A stretch of 29,960 nucleotides of DNA. Source: a virus. The stretch lies in IMG/VR virus record IMGVR_UViG_3300044712_000210, positions 1 through 29,960 of that record; one strand, 5' to 3'. Shown in pieces: positions 1 through 3,825 of the stretch. The notes beneath the pieces are model-generated. The model saw only the letters and a list, made by a program, of their open reading frames with translations, ran no database searches and was not told where the DNA came from. The position numbers and the translations under genes are program-made. The stretch's first letter is position 1. Each line of letters begins with the position of its first letter.

Positions 1-153
1 CACGGAGGACTCCTCTGATAGTGTGCTTGGGTGTGGGTGGTTGCCTGTAACCTCAAAGTATTCAACTACTTCGGACTCAGACCATTCGTTGCCTACCTCG
101 TCAAGGTAGCCGATGATTTCGTTGCTTTCGCCAAAGAGGGGTTCAAAGTTCAT
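1..153 (-). CDS. Small acidic phage protein, C-terminus cut by window edge
   Basis: An open leftward frame of 51 codons runs from ATG at 153 to the window edge without a stop. The product begins MNFEPLFGESNEIIGYLDEV and is acidic, with no recognised domain. An AAAGGAAA ribosome site lies about 9 nt before the ATG, and a promoter-like pair (ATGTCC, 17 nt, TATAGT) lies at 172-200. The same promoter type and ribosome site recur before neighbouring genes, which supports it as a real gene. Function unknown. Confidence 0.7.
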   Translation of the reverse strand, partial: MNFEPLFGESNEIIGYLDEVGNEWSESEVVEYFEVTGNHPHPSTLSEESSV

Positions 154-171
154 TAGAGTTTTCCTTTCGTT

Positions 172-200
172 ACTATAAACTTACCAGAGGGTACGGACAT
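172..200 (-). promoter_or_regulatory. Early leftward promoter, TGTC(A/C)GT family
   Basis: On the minus strand ATGTCC (195-200) is followed after 17 nt by TATAGT (172-177), placing the start of transcription about 10-15 nt before the ribosome site of the gene at 153. A TTGACA directly precedes the ATGTCC. The motif matches those at 695, 906 and 1633. Activity is inferred. Confidence 0.5.
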
Positions 201-257
201 TGTCAACTTAATACGTAAAGTATTTTATAACAGTTTGATAACGAGGGGGGCCGGACT

Positions 258-295
258 TGTGGATAACTTATACACATGTACAGAGGTTATCCACA
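258..295. repeat. DnaA-type boxes, inverted pair
   Basis: TGTGGATAA at 258-266 and TTATCCACA at 287-295 are perfect matches, in opposite orientation, to the bacterial DnaA box. They lie in the 150-nt gap upstream of the promoter at 172-200; the first is 59 nt from its GACA end (199). Equivalent clusters are at 993-1013 and 1720-1768. They could bind host DnaA or a phage protein. Confidence 0.6.
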
Positions 296-301
296 GATCG
301 C

Positions 302-487
302 CTACTTCTCATAGACTCCGCAAGCATTTAGGAAACGGGTACGGTCGAAACGCTCATTATCTGCCTTGAACATTTCAGCGAATTCGTCAATAGCGTCAAG
401 GATAAAGGGCATACTTTCATCAGTAGCGGTTGCCACGAGGGTATCGAGAATTTCAGCGGTAGCAACATAGTCTTTACGAGTCATCAT
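302..487 (-). CDS. Small conserved phage protein (MTRKDYV... family)
   Basis: This is a 61-residue protein starting MMTRKDYVATAEIL and containing the segment ADNERFDRTRFLNACG near its C-terminus. From memory, very similar short proteins are widespread in actinobacterial phages, where they have no assigned function. It is predicted to be mainly helical, with no membrane segment. The start at 487 has AGGAAA 7 nt upstream; the second ATG at 484 is also possible. It is the downstream gene of the pair read from the promoter at 695-723, 17 nt after its neighbour. Confidence 0.85.
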   Translation of the reverse strand: MMTRKDYVATAEILDTLVATATDESMPFILDAIDEFAEMFKADNERFDRTRFLNACGVYEK

Positions 488-504
488 TTTATTATTTCCT
501 ATTC

Positions 505-675
505 TTAGTTATTGTTTTCATATGTACCGTAGATAACCATAGGGAATACCCCTGGAATATCACGGACATTATCGATAATTCTCTGAGCTTCCTCACGAGT
601 GAAGACAACCTGAGACATTATTTCGTCAAACGACTTTTCGTCTAACATTGTGATTTCATATCCTAGTTCTAGCAT
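505..675 (-). CDS. Small phage protein of unknown function
   Basis: A 56-residue protein (MLELGYEITMLDEKSFDEIM...) is encoded from ATG 675 to TAA 505. It has a helical centre (FTREEAQRIIDNV) and ends in a hydrophobic strand (FPMVIYG) and an Asn-rich tail. AAAGGA lies 7 nt before the ATG, and the promoter pair ATGTCC/TAGAAT at 695-723 lies directly upstream. No family recognised. It probably shares a transcript with the gene at 302-487. Confidence 0.75.
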   Translation of the reverse strand: MLELGYEITMLDEKSFDEIMSQVVFTREEAQRIIDNVRDIPGVFPMVIYGTYENNN

Positions 676-694
676 TTTGCTATCCTTTCTTTAT

Positions 695-723
695 ATTCTA
701 ATTCTATATCAAGCCACGGACAT
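695..723 (-). promoter_or_regulatory. Early leftward promoter, TGTC(A/C)GTGG family
   Basis: On the minus strand ATGTCC (718-723) is followed after exactly 17 nt by TAGAAT (695-700). The conserved TGTCCGTGGCTT continues past the hexamer. The motif sits directly against the stop codon of the gene at 724-867, so the two genes are close but separately started. Confidence 0.5.
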
Positions 724-867
724 TTAGCAATATTCGCAACCGTAGGCAGATAAGTCATTTTCACATTGACCTACGCCACACTTAGGACATTCAACTTCCT
801 TAGTGTAGTTATCGCAGATATCGCAGAATGCGATTCCTAATTCTGATAGACTTTCAATTCGAGACAT
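724..867 (-). CDS. Small cysteine-rich (probable zinc-binding) protein
   Basis: A 47-residue protein is read from ATG 867 to TAA 724. It carries CDIC (residues 15-18), CPKC (27-30), a single C35, and CEYC at the extreme C-terminus (44-47). Three spaced Cys pairs/singles suggest one or two zinc sites, as in zinc-ribbon proteins. AAAGGAG lies 6-7 nt upstream of the ATG. Binding of zinc or nucleic acid is inferred from the cysteine pattern only; function is unknown. Confidence 0.8.
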   Translation of the reverse strand: MSRIESLSELGIAFCDICDNYTKEVECPKCGVGQCENDLSAYGCEYC

Positions 868-905
868 TATGTCTCCTTTCTCTTAGATTCTTTATCTTTC
901 TTTAT

Positions 906-934
906 ATCTAAAGTCTATACCCAGCCACGGACAA
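906..934 (-). promoter_or_regulatory. Early leftward promoter, TGTC(A/C)GTGG family
   Basis: TTGTCC (929-934) and a weak TTAGAT (906-911) are 17 nt apart on the minus strand, upstream of the cysteine-rich gene at 867. The flanking 140 nt, including ribosome site and DnaA-type boxes, resemble the module at 1590-1740. Confidence 0.45.
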
Positions 935-992
935 ATAGCAAGCTTTTTTCCTACAAATTTTGAAGAAGTTTTTTGTATATCGTAGACAAAAG

Positions 993-1013
993 TTATCCAC
1001 ATAGTTATCCACA
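993..1013 (+). repeat. DnaA-type boxes, direct pair
   Basis: TTATCCACA occurs perfectly at 993-1001 and 1005-1013, 12 nt apart. The distances from the promoter GACA end (933) are 60 and 72 nt, identical to those of the first two boxes in the 1720-1768 cluster relative to 1660. Confidence 0.65.
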
Positions 1014-1044
1014 ACCCGGCACAGGCTGCCTCATTTGTCAAGCC

Positions 1045-1054
1045 GACACGCCGT
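1045..1054 (-). promoter_or_regulatory. GACACGCCGT decamer, copy 1
   Basis: The decamer (ACGGCGTGTC on the minus strand) lies 3 nt before TTGACA (1036-1041, minus strand). No good -10 follows at 17-18 nt here. Its last base overlaps the stop codon of the gene at 1054-1149. Other copies are at 2145, 2369 and 4264. Confidence 0.5.
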
Positions 1055-1149
1055 TAGTCCCAATAACTACGGTGTGATCGACCATATGAGTTTTGCCACC
1101 ACTCTGGCACAGTGTATCCATCTTCTTTAGTTTCGTTTTCATTTTCCAT
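1054..1149 (-). CDS. Very small phage protein (31 aa)
   Basis: ATG 1149 to TAA 1054 encodes MENENETKEDGYTVPEWWQN and 11 further residues. The first half is acidic and polar; the second is rich in Trp and Tyr. It starts within 1 nt of the stop of the preceding gene (1150), with GAGGTAAAG as ribosome site inside that gene, so translation is probably coupled. No family recognised; a real gene is likely from the coupling and compact layout. Confidence 0.6.
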   Translation of the reverse strand: MENENETKEDGYTVPEWWQNSYGRSHRSYWD

Positions 1150-1299
1150 TTACTTTACCTCAAATACTTTAGTGTAAGTTAGTTTGCTATCCCCTACGGA
1201 ATATATCTTTTCTAGTTCCTGGGCACGCTCTAGAGTCTCGACGGTATCCCAGAGGATAACTACGTTAGTACCTTTGGCTAAACACTCTACTCTATACAC
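1150..1299 (-). CDS. Small phage protein, GTG start
   Basis: A 49-residue protein (VYRVECLAKGTNVVILWDTV...) starts at GTG 1299, whose G is the last base of the preceding TAG stop. It has a beta-helix-beta look, ending TYTKVFEVK. The 1-nt overlap suggests translational coupling with the gene at 1299-1400; the sequence GAAAGAGAG upstream could serve as ribosome site. The fold resembles many small host-takeover proteins only in size. Function unknown. Confidence 0.65.
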   Translation of the reverse strand: MYRVECLAKGTNVVILWDTVETLERAQELEKIYSVGDSKLTYTKVFEVK

Positions 1300-1400
1300 T
1301 ACTTACTCTCTTTCATTAGTTCTACATATACGCCCATTAGTTCTTCCATAGACATATCTTCAATATCGGTTACGCCCTCTGGGGTAATTATCTTGAACAT
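1299..1400 (-). CDS. Very small acidic phage protein (33 aa)
   Basis: ATG 1400 to TAG 1299 encodes MFKIITPEGVTDIEDMSMEE and 13 further residues; methionine-rich and acidic, with a helical C-terminus. AAAGGT lies 8 nt upstream, and a TGTCAGTGG motif plus TAGAAT lie at about 1424-1443. It is the first gene of a three-gene cluster (1400, 1299, 1149). Function unknown. Confidence 0.65.
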   Translation of the reverse strand: MFKIITPEGVTDIEDMSMEELMGVYVELMKESK

Positions 1401-1443
1401 TAGTTTACCTTTCTTTCTTTTATTCTAACCTAAGCCACTGACA

Positions 1444-1590
1444 TTATGAGTTATAGTCTAAGCAGACATTAGCGTTAGGAAACTTTACTTTCATTTCTTT
1501 AGCAACAGATTCCATTTTGTCACGATCGCGTGACCAATCTTCTGCTAGTACCTTACCAGTACCTCTTTCAATTACTTGAACTAACCACAT
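1444..1590 (-). CDS. Small phage protein of unknown function
   Basis: A 48-residue protein (MWLVQVIERGTGKVLAEDWS...) runs from ATG 1590 to TAA 1444. The N-terminal strand is followed by a charged helix (RDRDKMESVAKEMKVKF). The ribosome site AAAGGAG is 8 nt from the ATG and the promoter at 1633-1661 lies upstream. The stop codon abuts the promoter motif of the next gene (GACA end at 1443). No family recognised. Confidence 0.75.
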   Translation of the reverse strand: MWLVQVIERGTGKVLAEDWSRDRDKMESVAKEMKVKFPNANVCLDYNS

Positions 1591-1595
1591 GGTAG

Positions 1596-1747
1596 TTCTC
1601 CTTTCTCTTAGATTCTTACTTTCTTTCTTTATATTATCAGTCTATATCTAACCACTGACAAATAGCAAGCCCATTTACCACAAATTTTAGGGGGATTTTT
1701 TGTATGTCATATACAAGAGTTATGCACAGAGTTATCCACAGGCCGGG
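1596..1747 (-). repeat. Intergenic promoter/DnaA-box module, copy 2
   Basis: This is the second copy of the module at 880-1020, with the same order of elements and identical spacing from promoter to the first two boxes. It extends further right with two additional boxes. Confidence 0.7.
1633..1661 (-). promoter_or_regulatory. Early leftward promoter, best member of the family
   Basis: TTGTCA (1656-1661) and GATAAT (1633-1638) are 17 nt apart on the minus strand. These are one mismatch each from the sigma70 consensus hexamers. GTGGTT follows the -35 as in the other copies. Confidence 0.6.
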
Positions 1748-1768
1748 TTATCCACAGGGTTATCCACA
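1720..1768 (+). repeat. Cluster of four DnaA-type boxes
   Basis: TTATGCACA (1720-1728, one mismatch) is followed by three perfect TTATCCACA boxes at 1732-1740, 1748-1756 and 1760-1768. Spacings are 12, 16 and 12 nt. An AT-rich tract (ACAAATTTTAGGGGGATTTTTTG) lies 10-40 nt to the left. This is the densest cluster in the window and a candidate replication-initiation or regulatory site. Confidence 0.65.
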
Positions 1769-1786
1769 GCCTATGGATCGGGGTAG

Positions 1787-1909
1787 CTAGAACTGTAGTG
1801 ACCACACAGCAACAATAAACAACTGTATAGCAACAAGACTAAGCCCTGCCACACATGCCCAGAAGATACCACGAACAATTGAACGAATGGTGTAGTATGC
1901 GTTAGACAT
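1787..1909 (-). CDS. Small single-span membrane protein (40 aa)
   Basis: ATG 1909 to TAG 1787 encodes a 40-residue protein starting MSNAYYTIRSIVRGIFWACV. Residues 14-38 form one hydrophobic segment and basic residues (R9, R13) precede it, so an N-in orientation is likely. AAGGAT lies 7 nt upstream. It starts 10 nt after the gene at 1919-2077, so the two probably share a transcript. Function unknown. Confidence 0.7.
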   Translation of the reverse strand: MSNAYYTIRSIVRGIFWACVAGLSLVAIQLFIVAVWSLQF

Positions 1910-1918
1910 TAGTTATCC

Positions 1919-2077
1919 TTACTTTACAGGAAAGGCAGACATAGCAACTACCTTACGACCATTTACCTTACACTTTTCAGCGATAGTCATTGCTGAGAAT
2001 GGGTTAGTTACTTTGGTAACTACTACAGAGAACTTCTCTCCGTTCTCAAACTTACCTGTTACTTTGTAGTCTTTCAT
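1919..2077 (-). CDS. Small basic phage protein
   Basis: A 52-residue basic protein (MKDYKVTGKFENGEKFSVVV...) runs from ATG 2077 to TAA 1919. It looks like a short beta-strand protein with a helix at TIAEKCKVNG. The pattern KVTGKFENG..F.VVV.. resembles small conserved phage proteins but I cannot name a family. AAAGGAAA lies 7 nt upstream; a promoter with TTGACT at 2136-2141 precedes it. Confidence 0.75.
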   Translation of the reverse strand: MKDYKVTGKFENGEKFSVVVTKVTNPFSAMTIAEKCKVNGRKVVAMSAFPVK

Positions 2078-2112
2078 TTTATTTCCTTTACTCTTAGTTT
2101 CTTTATATTATT

Positions 2113-2141
2113 ATTCAATCACACTTTGTTAGAAAAGTCAA
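2113..2141 (-). promoter_or_regulatory. Leftward promoter with upstream ACGGCGTGTC
   Basis: TTGACT (2136-2141) and TTGAAT (2113-2118) lie 17 nt apart on the minus strand; AATAATAAT follows. The decamer ACGGCGTGTC sits 3 nt before the -35. Confidence 0.5.
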
Positions 2142-2308
2142 GACGACACGCCGTGTTTTGGCAAATTAGTTACAAACTTTTTTCCTGCTGGGTGCAGAGC
2201 AATAGCACGCTCTAAAGCACGGTGCTTGCGTAGCTGAGCATAGGCAGTGTTGATGTGAACAAACTCTGTCTTGTAGTTGCAGTCTGGGCAGTGTAGTTGA
2301 GATGACAT
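2138..2308 (-). CDS. Small CxxC protein
   Basis: The most likely start is ATG 2308 (AAGGAAAAG 5-6 nt upstream), giving a 56-residue protein MSSQLHCPDCNYKTEFVHIN.... CPDC at residues 7-10 is half of a zinc-ribbon; no second CxxC follows, so either a dimeric site or a different role is possible. The rest is basic and helical (AQLRKHRALERAIALHPAGK). An upstream start at 2338 would add ten residues but lacks a ribosome site. Function unknown. Confidence 0.75.
   Translation of the reverse strand: MSSQLHCPDCNYKTEFVHINTAYAQLRKHRALERAIALHPAGKKFVTNLPKHGVSS
2145..2154 (-). promoter_or_regulatory. GACACGCCGT decamer, copy 2
   Basis: Here the decamer extends to the perfect inverted repeat ACACG-C-CGTGT (2147-2157). 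It is 3 nt from the -35 of the promoter at 2113-2141 and lies inside the 3' end of the gene at 2138-2308. Confidence 0.55.
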
Positions 2309-2368
2309 TTCTTTTCCTTTTCTTTGGTATATATCCATCTAACCACAACCCACTGACATTACCAAAGC

Positions 2369-2378
2369 GACACGCCGT
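2369..2378 (-). promoter_or_regulatory. GACACGCCGT decamer, copy 3
   Basis: The decamer, again part of ACACG-C-CGTGT (2371-2381), is 3 nt from TTGGTA on the minus strand; TTAGAT follows 17 nt later. A TGTCAGTGGG motif (GACA end 2358) lies between them. Together they form the upstream region of the gene at 2308. Confidence 0.5.
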
Positions 2379-2477
2379 GTGCTCACTAAAAATTTTGAGG
2401 TCGCACCAGTGGATCGTGTATCGTACATCTTTACAAAATATTCAGATTTTCTCAAATTTGAAAAATTTTTCAGATTT
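2379..2477. other. A-tract-rich intergenic DNA
   Basis: The stretch contains a perfect palindrome GAAAAATTTTTC (about 2460-2471) and repeated AGATTTTC. Phased A/T tracts suggest bent DNA. I see no gene here on either strand. Confidence 0.35.
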
Positions 2478-2567
2478 TCAGATTACAGCGGTAAGGATCA
2501 AAACCATCAAACCCCAAACCACACAAACCGCAATAGCTCCACTAAAGATAATAGCTACTTTCCGCAT
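2478..2567 (-). CDS. Possible 29-aa hydrophobic membrane peptide
   Basis: ATG 2567 to TGA 2478 encodes MRKVAIIFSGAIAVCVVWGL and nine further residues, nearly all hydrophobic after two basic residues. It overlaps the last 13 nt of the gene at 2555-2680 in another frame, a layout typical of translational coupling. The ribosome site is weak (GGAAAC, 5 nt). It may instead be chance; the clean K/R-then-hydrophobic pattern and the overlap favour a gene. Confidence 0.45.
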   Translation of the reverse strand: MRKVAIIFSGAIAVCVVWGLMVLILTAVI

Positions 2568-2680
2568 TGACAGTTTCCACAGCAGCTCTGGTTTAAAAGG
2601 TTTGGACGTTCTTCGGGGGTATCATCAAAAATCATCGGGGTATCAGAGTCTTCCTCAATAAAAGTACATTCAGCACACAT
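2555..2680 (-). CDS. Small cysteine-rich acidic protein
   Basis: The chosen start is ATG 2680, 4 nt after the preceding stop, with GGAAAG about 11 nt upstream; the product has 41 residues (MCAECTFIEEDSDTPMIFDD...). It begins with CAEC and ends with CCGNCQCGK, so two Cys clusters flank an acidic linker, which would suit one zinc site. A longer frame back to 2749 overlaps the preceding gene entirely and is unlikely. It forms a pair with the gene at 2685-2885, also cysteine-rich. Confidence 0.65.
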   Translation of the reverse strand: MCAECTFIEEDSDTPMIFDDTPEERPNLLNQSCCGNCQCGK

Positions 2681-2684
2681 AGTG

Positions 2685-2885
2685 TCACCACTTTCCAATA
2701 GGACAGGTAGCTTGACGTAATGTGGTTTTAAGAGCCATAAAACATCCACACTTACGACAACGCTTTCCTGTAAAGAAAGGACAGGTTTGGCAGATAGCCA
2801 TTCTCTCTTCGACTAGCTCTTTCTCTGATCTCTCCATGGATGGTTTGAAAAGATCTAGAAATTCTACGTCACCACTATCCTTCAT
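2685..2885 (-). CDS. Zinc-ribbon phage protein ending CPxGKW
   Basis: A 66-residue protein with CQTCPFF (residues 32-38), CRKCGCFM (44-51) and a C-terminal CPIGKW. This CxxCP...CxxCGC...CPxGKW arrangement is, from memory, a recurrent small family in tailed phages (including marine T4-like phages) with no firm function. The cysteines would hold one or two zinc ions. The start at 2885 has no clear ribosome site, unlike its neighbours, but is preceded by a long structured leader (2886-3042), which suggests control of translation. Confidence 0.85.
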   Translation of the reverse strand: MKDSGDVEFLDLFKPSMERSEKELVEERMAICQTCPFFTGKRCRKCGCFMALKTTLRQATCPIGKW

Positions 2886-3042
2886 ATAACCAGTTTAGCA
2901 GGTTTCAAGGTTTGAAAACTTCGGCGGTATCAAGATCATTCCTGATCTGCTGTTGGCGAAGCCAACTCCTAAATAAATAACCCCTTATAAGCGATCATAG
3001 CTGAACTACGTTGTTTGATGTCCTATGTCGTATAAGAGGTTA
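2886..3042 (-). promoter_or_regulatory. Structured 5' leader, candidate cis-regulatory RNA
   Basis: Transcription from the promoter at 3050-3078 would begin near 3043 and read about 157 nt before the ATG at 2885. In the minus-strand RNA four hairpins follow each other: a 12-bp stem pairing 3031-3042 with 2978-2989 (one G-U), a GTTGGC/GCCAAC stem (2952-2966), AGATCA-GGAA-TGATCT with a GNRA-type loop (2933-2948), and TTTCAA/TTGAAA (2903-2917). The C:A mismatch in the first stem on the plus strand becomes G-U on the minus strand, which supports function in leftward RNA. Confidence 0.5.
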
Positions 3043-3049
3043 TAAAACC

Positions 3050-3078
3050 ATTGTACACCCACTATGAAGGTTTGTCAA
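3050..3078 (-). promoter_or_regulatory. Strong leftward sigma70-type promoter
   Basis: TTGACA (3073-3078) and TACAAT (3050-3055) are 17 nt apart on the minus strand. The -35 continues as TTGACAAACCTT, identical to the tRNA promoter at 3599-3628. It should drive the zinc-ribbon pair at 2885-2555. Confidence 0.75.
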
Positions 3079-3082
3079 CTAT

Positions 3083-3157
3083 GTACGTTCGTTCCGAAAA
3101 TACCCCAAACACGTCAATGAAAGCTCCATTTTTACGGTAATCGGTACGTTCGTTCCC
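3083..3157. repeat. Direct repeats GTACGTTCGTTCC upstream of promoter
   Basis: The 13-mer occurs at 3083-3095 and 3145-3157, 62 nt apart; the first copy begins 5 nt from the -35 of the promoter at 3050-3078. The position suggests binding sites for a regulator. Confidence 0.45.
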
Positions 3158-3197
3158 AAAAGTGGGAAAAGACTCATAGCCCGTCCCAAACCTGGGA
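3154..3197. repeat. Two inverted repeats TCCCA-N4-TGGGA
   Basis: TTCCCA-AAAG-TGGGAA (3154-3169) and TCCCA-AACC-TGGGA (3184-3197) have the same arms and are centred 29 nt apart. They lie between a leftward terminator and the next leftward promoter, so they may be operators rather than RNA elements. Confidence 0.4.
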
Positions 3198-3206
3198 ATA
3201 AGAAAA

Positions 3207-3236
3207 CCCCCTACCTGCCGCAGCCTCAATAGGGGG
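3207..3236 (-). terminator. Leftward intrinsic terminator
   Basis: CCCCCTA (3207-3213) pairs with TAGGGGG (3230-3236) around a 16-nt loop; on the minus strand TTTTCTTATT follows. No T-run follows on the plus strand, so it acts leftward. Confidence 0.6.
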
Positions 3237-3370
3237 TCCAATGGTTTGTAGTCTGTAATGATATAGAAACCACTGTTACTCTTTTGGGAAGGACTTCCTT
3301 CACCGTGATGTGGCCTTACCGTCGTAACGCCTAAAAAGCTAACCATTCCCGTAGGAAGACTAGCAGTAAT
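3207..3370 (-). ncRNA. Candidate small RNA of about 165 nt
   Basis: An extended -10 promoter (3377-3385) would start transcription near 3370, and the terminator at 3207-3236 would end it. The interval between contains the inverted repeat TGGTTT/AAACCA and the arms GGAA/TTCC. An open frame (3346 to 3062) crosses the interval but also runs through the terminator and the next promoter, so an untranslated RNA or short leader seems more likely. Function unknown. Confidence 0.35.
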
Positions 3371-3376
3371 ATAAAT

Positions 3377-3385
3377 ATTATATCA
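3377..3385 (-). promoter_or_regulatory. Leftward extended -10 promoter
   Basis: TGATATAAT on the minus strand is a perfect extended -10 element. No good -35 precedes it; the terminator of the tRNA transcript ends only 10 nt upstream. Confidence 0.5.
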
Positions 3386-3405
3386 GTTTTATCCGCAAAA
3401 AGAAA

Positions 3406-3427
3406 TACCCCCACAAAAGTGAGGGTA
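3406..3427 (-). terminator. Terminator of the tRNA transcript
   Basis: A 9-bp stem with loop TTTT forms in minus-strand RNA between 3419-3427 and 3406-3414; the single C:A mismatch of the plus strand is a G-U pair here. TTTCTTTTT follows on the minus strand. Confidence 0.7.
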
Positions 3428-3468
3428 AATCTATGTGTAAAAAAGAAGAGACCTTGTTCTTCTATTCG

Positions 3469-3539
3469 CACATCCTCTAGGAGTCGAACCCAGGCCTGCA
3501 GGTTTGGAATCTGCCGTGCTACCGTAACACTTAGGACAT
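3469..3539 (-). tRNA. tRNA-Trp (anticodon CCA)
   Basis: A 71-nt cloverleaf can be folded on the minus strand: acceptor ATGTCCT/AGGATGT (with G-U pairs), D stem GTGT/GCAC with GG in the loop, anticodon stem GCAGA/CCTGC with loop TTCCAAA (anticodon CCA), a 4-nt variable loop, and T arm CTGGG-TTCGACT-CCTAG. The last anticodon-stem pair is A-C. No CCA end is encoded; the genome continues CGA after a G discriminator. It has its own promoter (3599-3628) and terminator (3406-3427). Confidence 0.9.
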
Positions 3540-3598
3540 AAATAACCTAGCCACCGTAGATCCTAAGATTTCCTGCGTAACTAGGTGTTAATATATAA

Positions 3599-3628
3599 AT
3601 TATATCAAAGGTTTTAAAGGTTTGTCAA
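3599..3628 (-). promoter_or_regulatory. Promoter of tRNA-Trp
   Basis: TTGACA (3623-3628) and TATAAT (3599-3604) are both perfect consensus, 18 nt apart on the minus strand, with TG before the -10. The start would lie about 53 nt before the tRNA. Confidence 0.85.
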
Positions 3629-3630
3629 AC

Positions 3631-3649
3631 GTATAGTTTTTAGCTATAC
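3631..3649. repeat. Inverted repeat upstream of tRNA promoter
   Basis: GTATAG-N7-CTATAC lies 2 nt upstream of the -35 of the tRNA promoter. It may be an operator or simply a small hairpin. Confidence 0.35.
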
Positions 3650-3810
3650 ACCCCATACTCAAACATACCCTCGGTTCGTGGGAGGTAAAGGTTTGTGGTT
3701 TGGGTATATATTTCTCGCCCGAAACTTGGACCCCGAACTTTACCGCCGTGCTTTATGTGCGTAACTAATTAAGTTATCTACATGTTGTGGATAAGTTTTA
3801 AAACGGCTAC

Positions 3811-3816
3811 TATAAT
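3811..3816 (+). promoter_or_regulatory. -10 element of first rightward gene
   Basis: TATAAT ends 9 nt before the ATG at 3826, so the transcript would be leaderless or have a leader of 2-3 nt. There is no ribosome site and only a weak -35. The DnaA-type box at 3786 lies just upstream. Confidence 0.6.
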
Positions 3817-3825
3817 TGAAATATC

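Larger units (their letters stand above)
880..1020 (-). repeat. Intergenic promoter/DnaA-box module, copy 1
   Basis: This interval resembles 1596-1747 over its whole length: same ribosome-site tract (CTCCTTTCTCTTAGATTCTT), same promoter motif, same ACAAATTTT run, TTTTTTGTAT, then DnaA-type boxes. It is a diverged duplication of a complete upstream region. There is no gene in it. Confidence 0.7.
3540..3825. other. Divergent intergenic region
   Basis: Between the tRNA and the first rightward gene there is no gene. The region holds the tRNA promoter, the inverted repeat at 3631, a short inverted structure around 3660-3715 (CAAACATACCC against GGTATATATTT/GTTTG), a DnaA-type box TGTGGATAA at 3786-3794, and the -10 of the first rightward gene. 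Confidence 0.5.

Noticed and set aside
880-1768. CRISPR-like array from the repeated intergenic elements
   Set aside because: The repeats are two long diverged modules and 9-mers at 12-16 nt spacing, not regular repeat-spacer units.
2302-2661. Rightward open frame of 119 codons in the early arm
   Set aside because: It lies opposite four well-supported leftward genes or their promoter regions, has no ribosome site, and its composition looks like antisense of those genes.
3062-3346. Leftward open frame of 94 codons (MVSFLGVTTVRPHHGEG...)
   Set aside because: It runs through a T-run terminator hairpin (3207-3236), two sets of inverted and direct repeats and the -35 of the next promoter, and has no ribosome site. 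I treat the region as regulatory/RNA.
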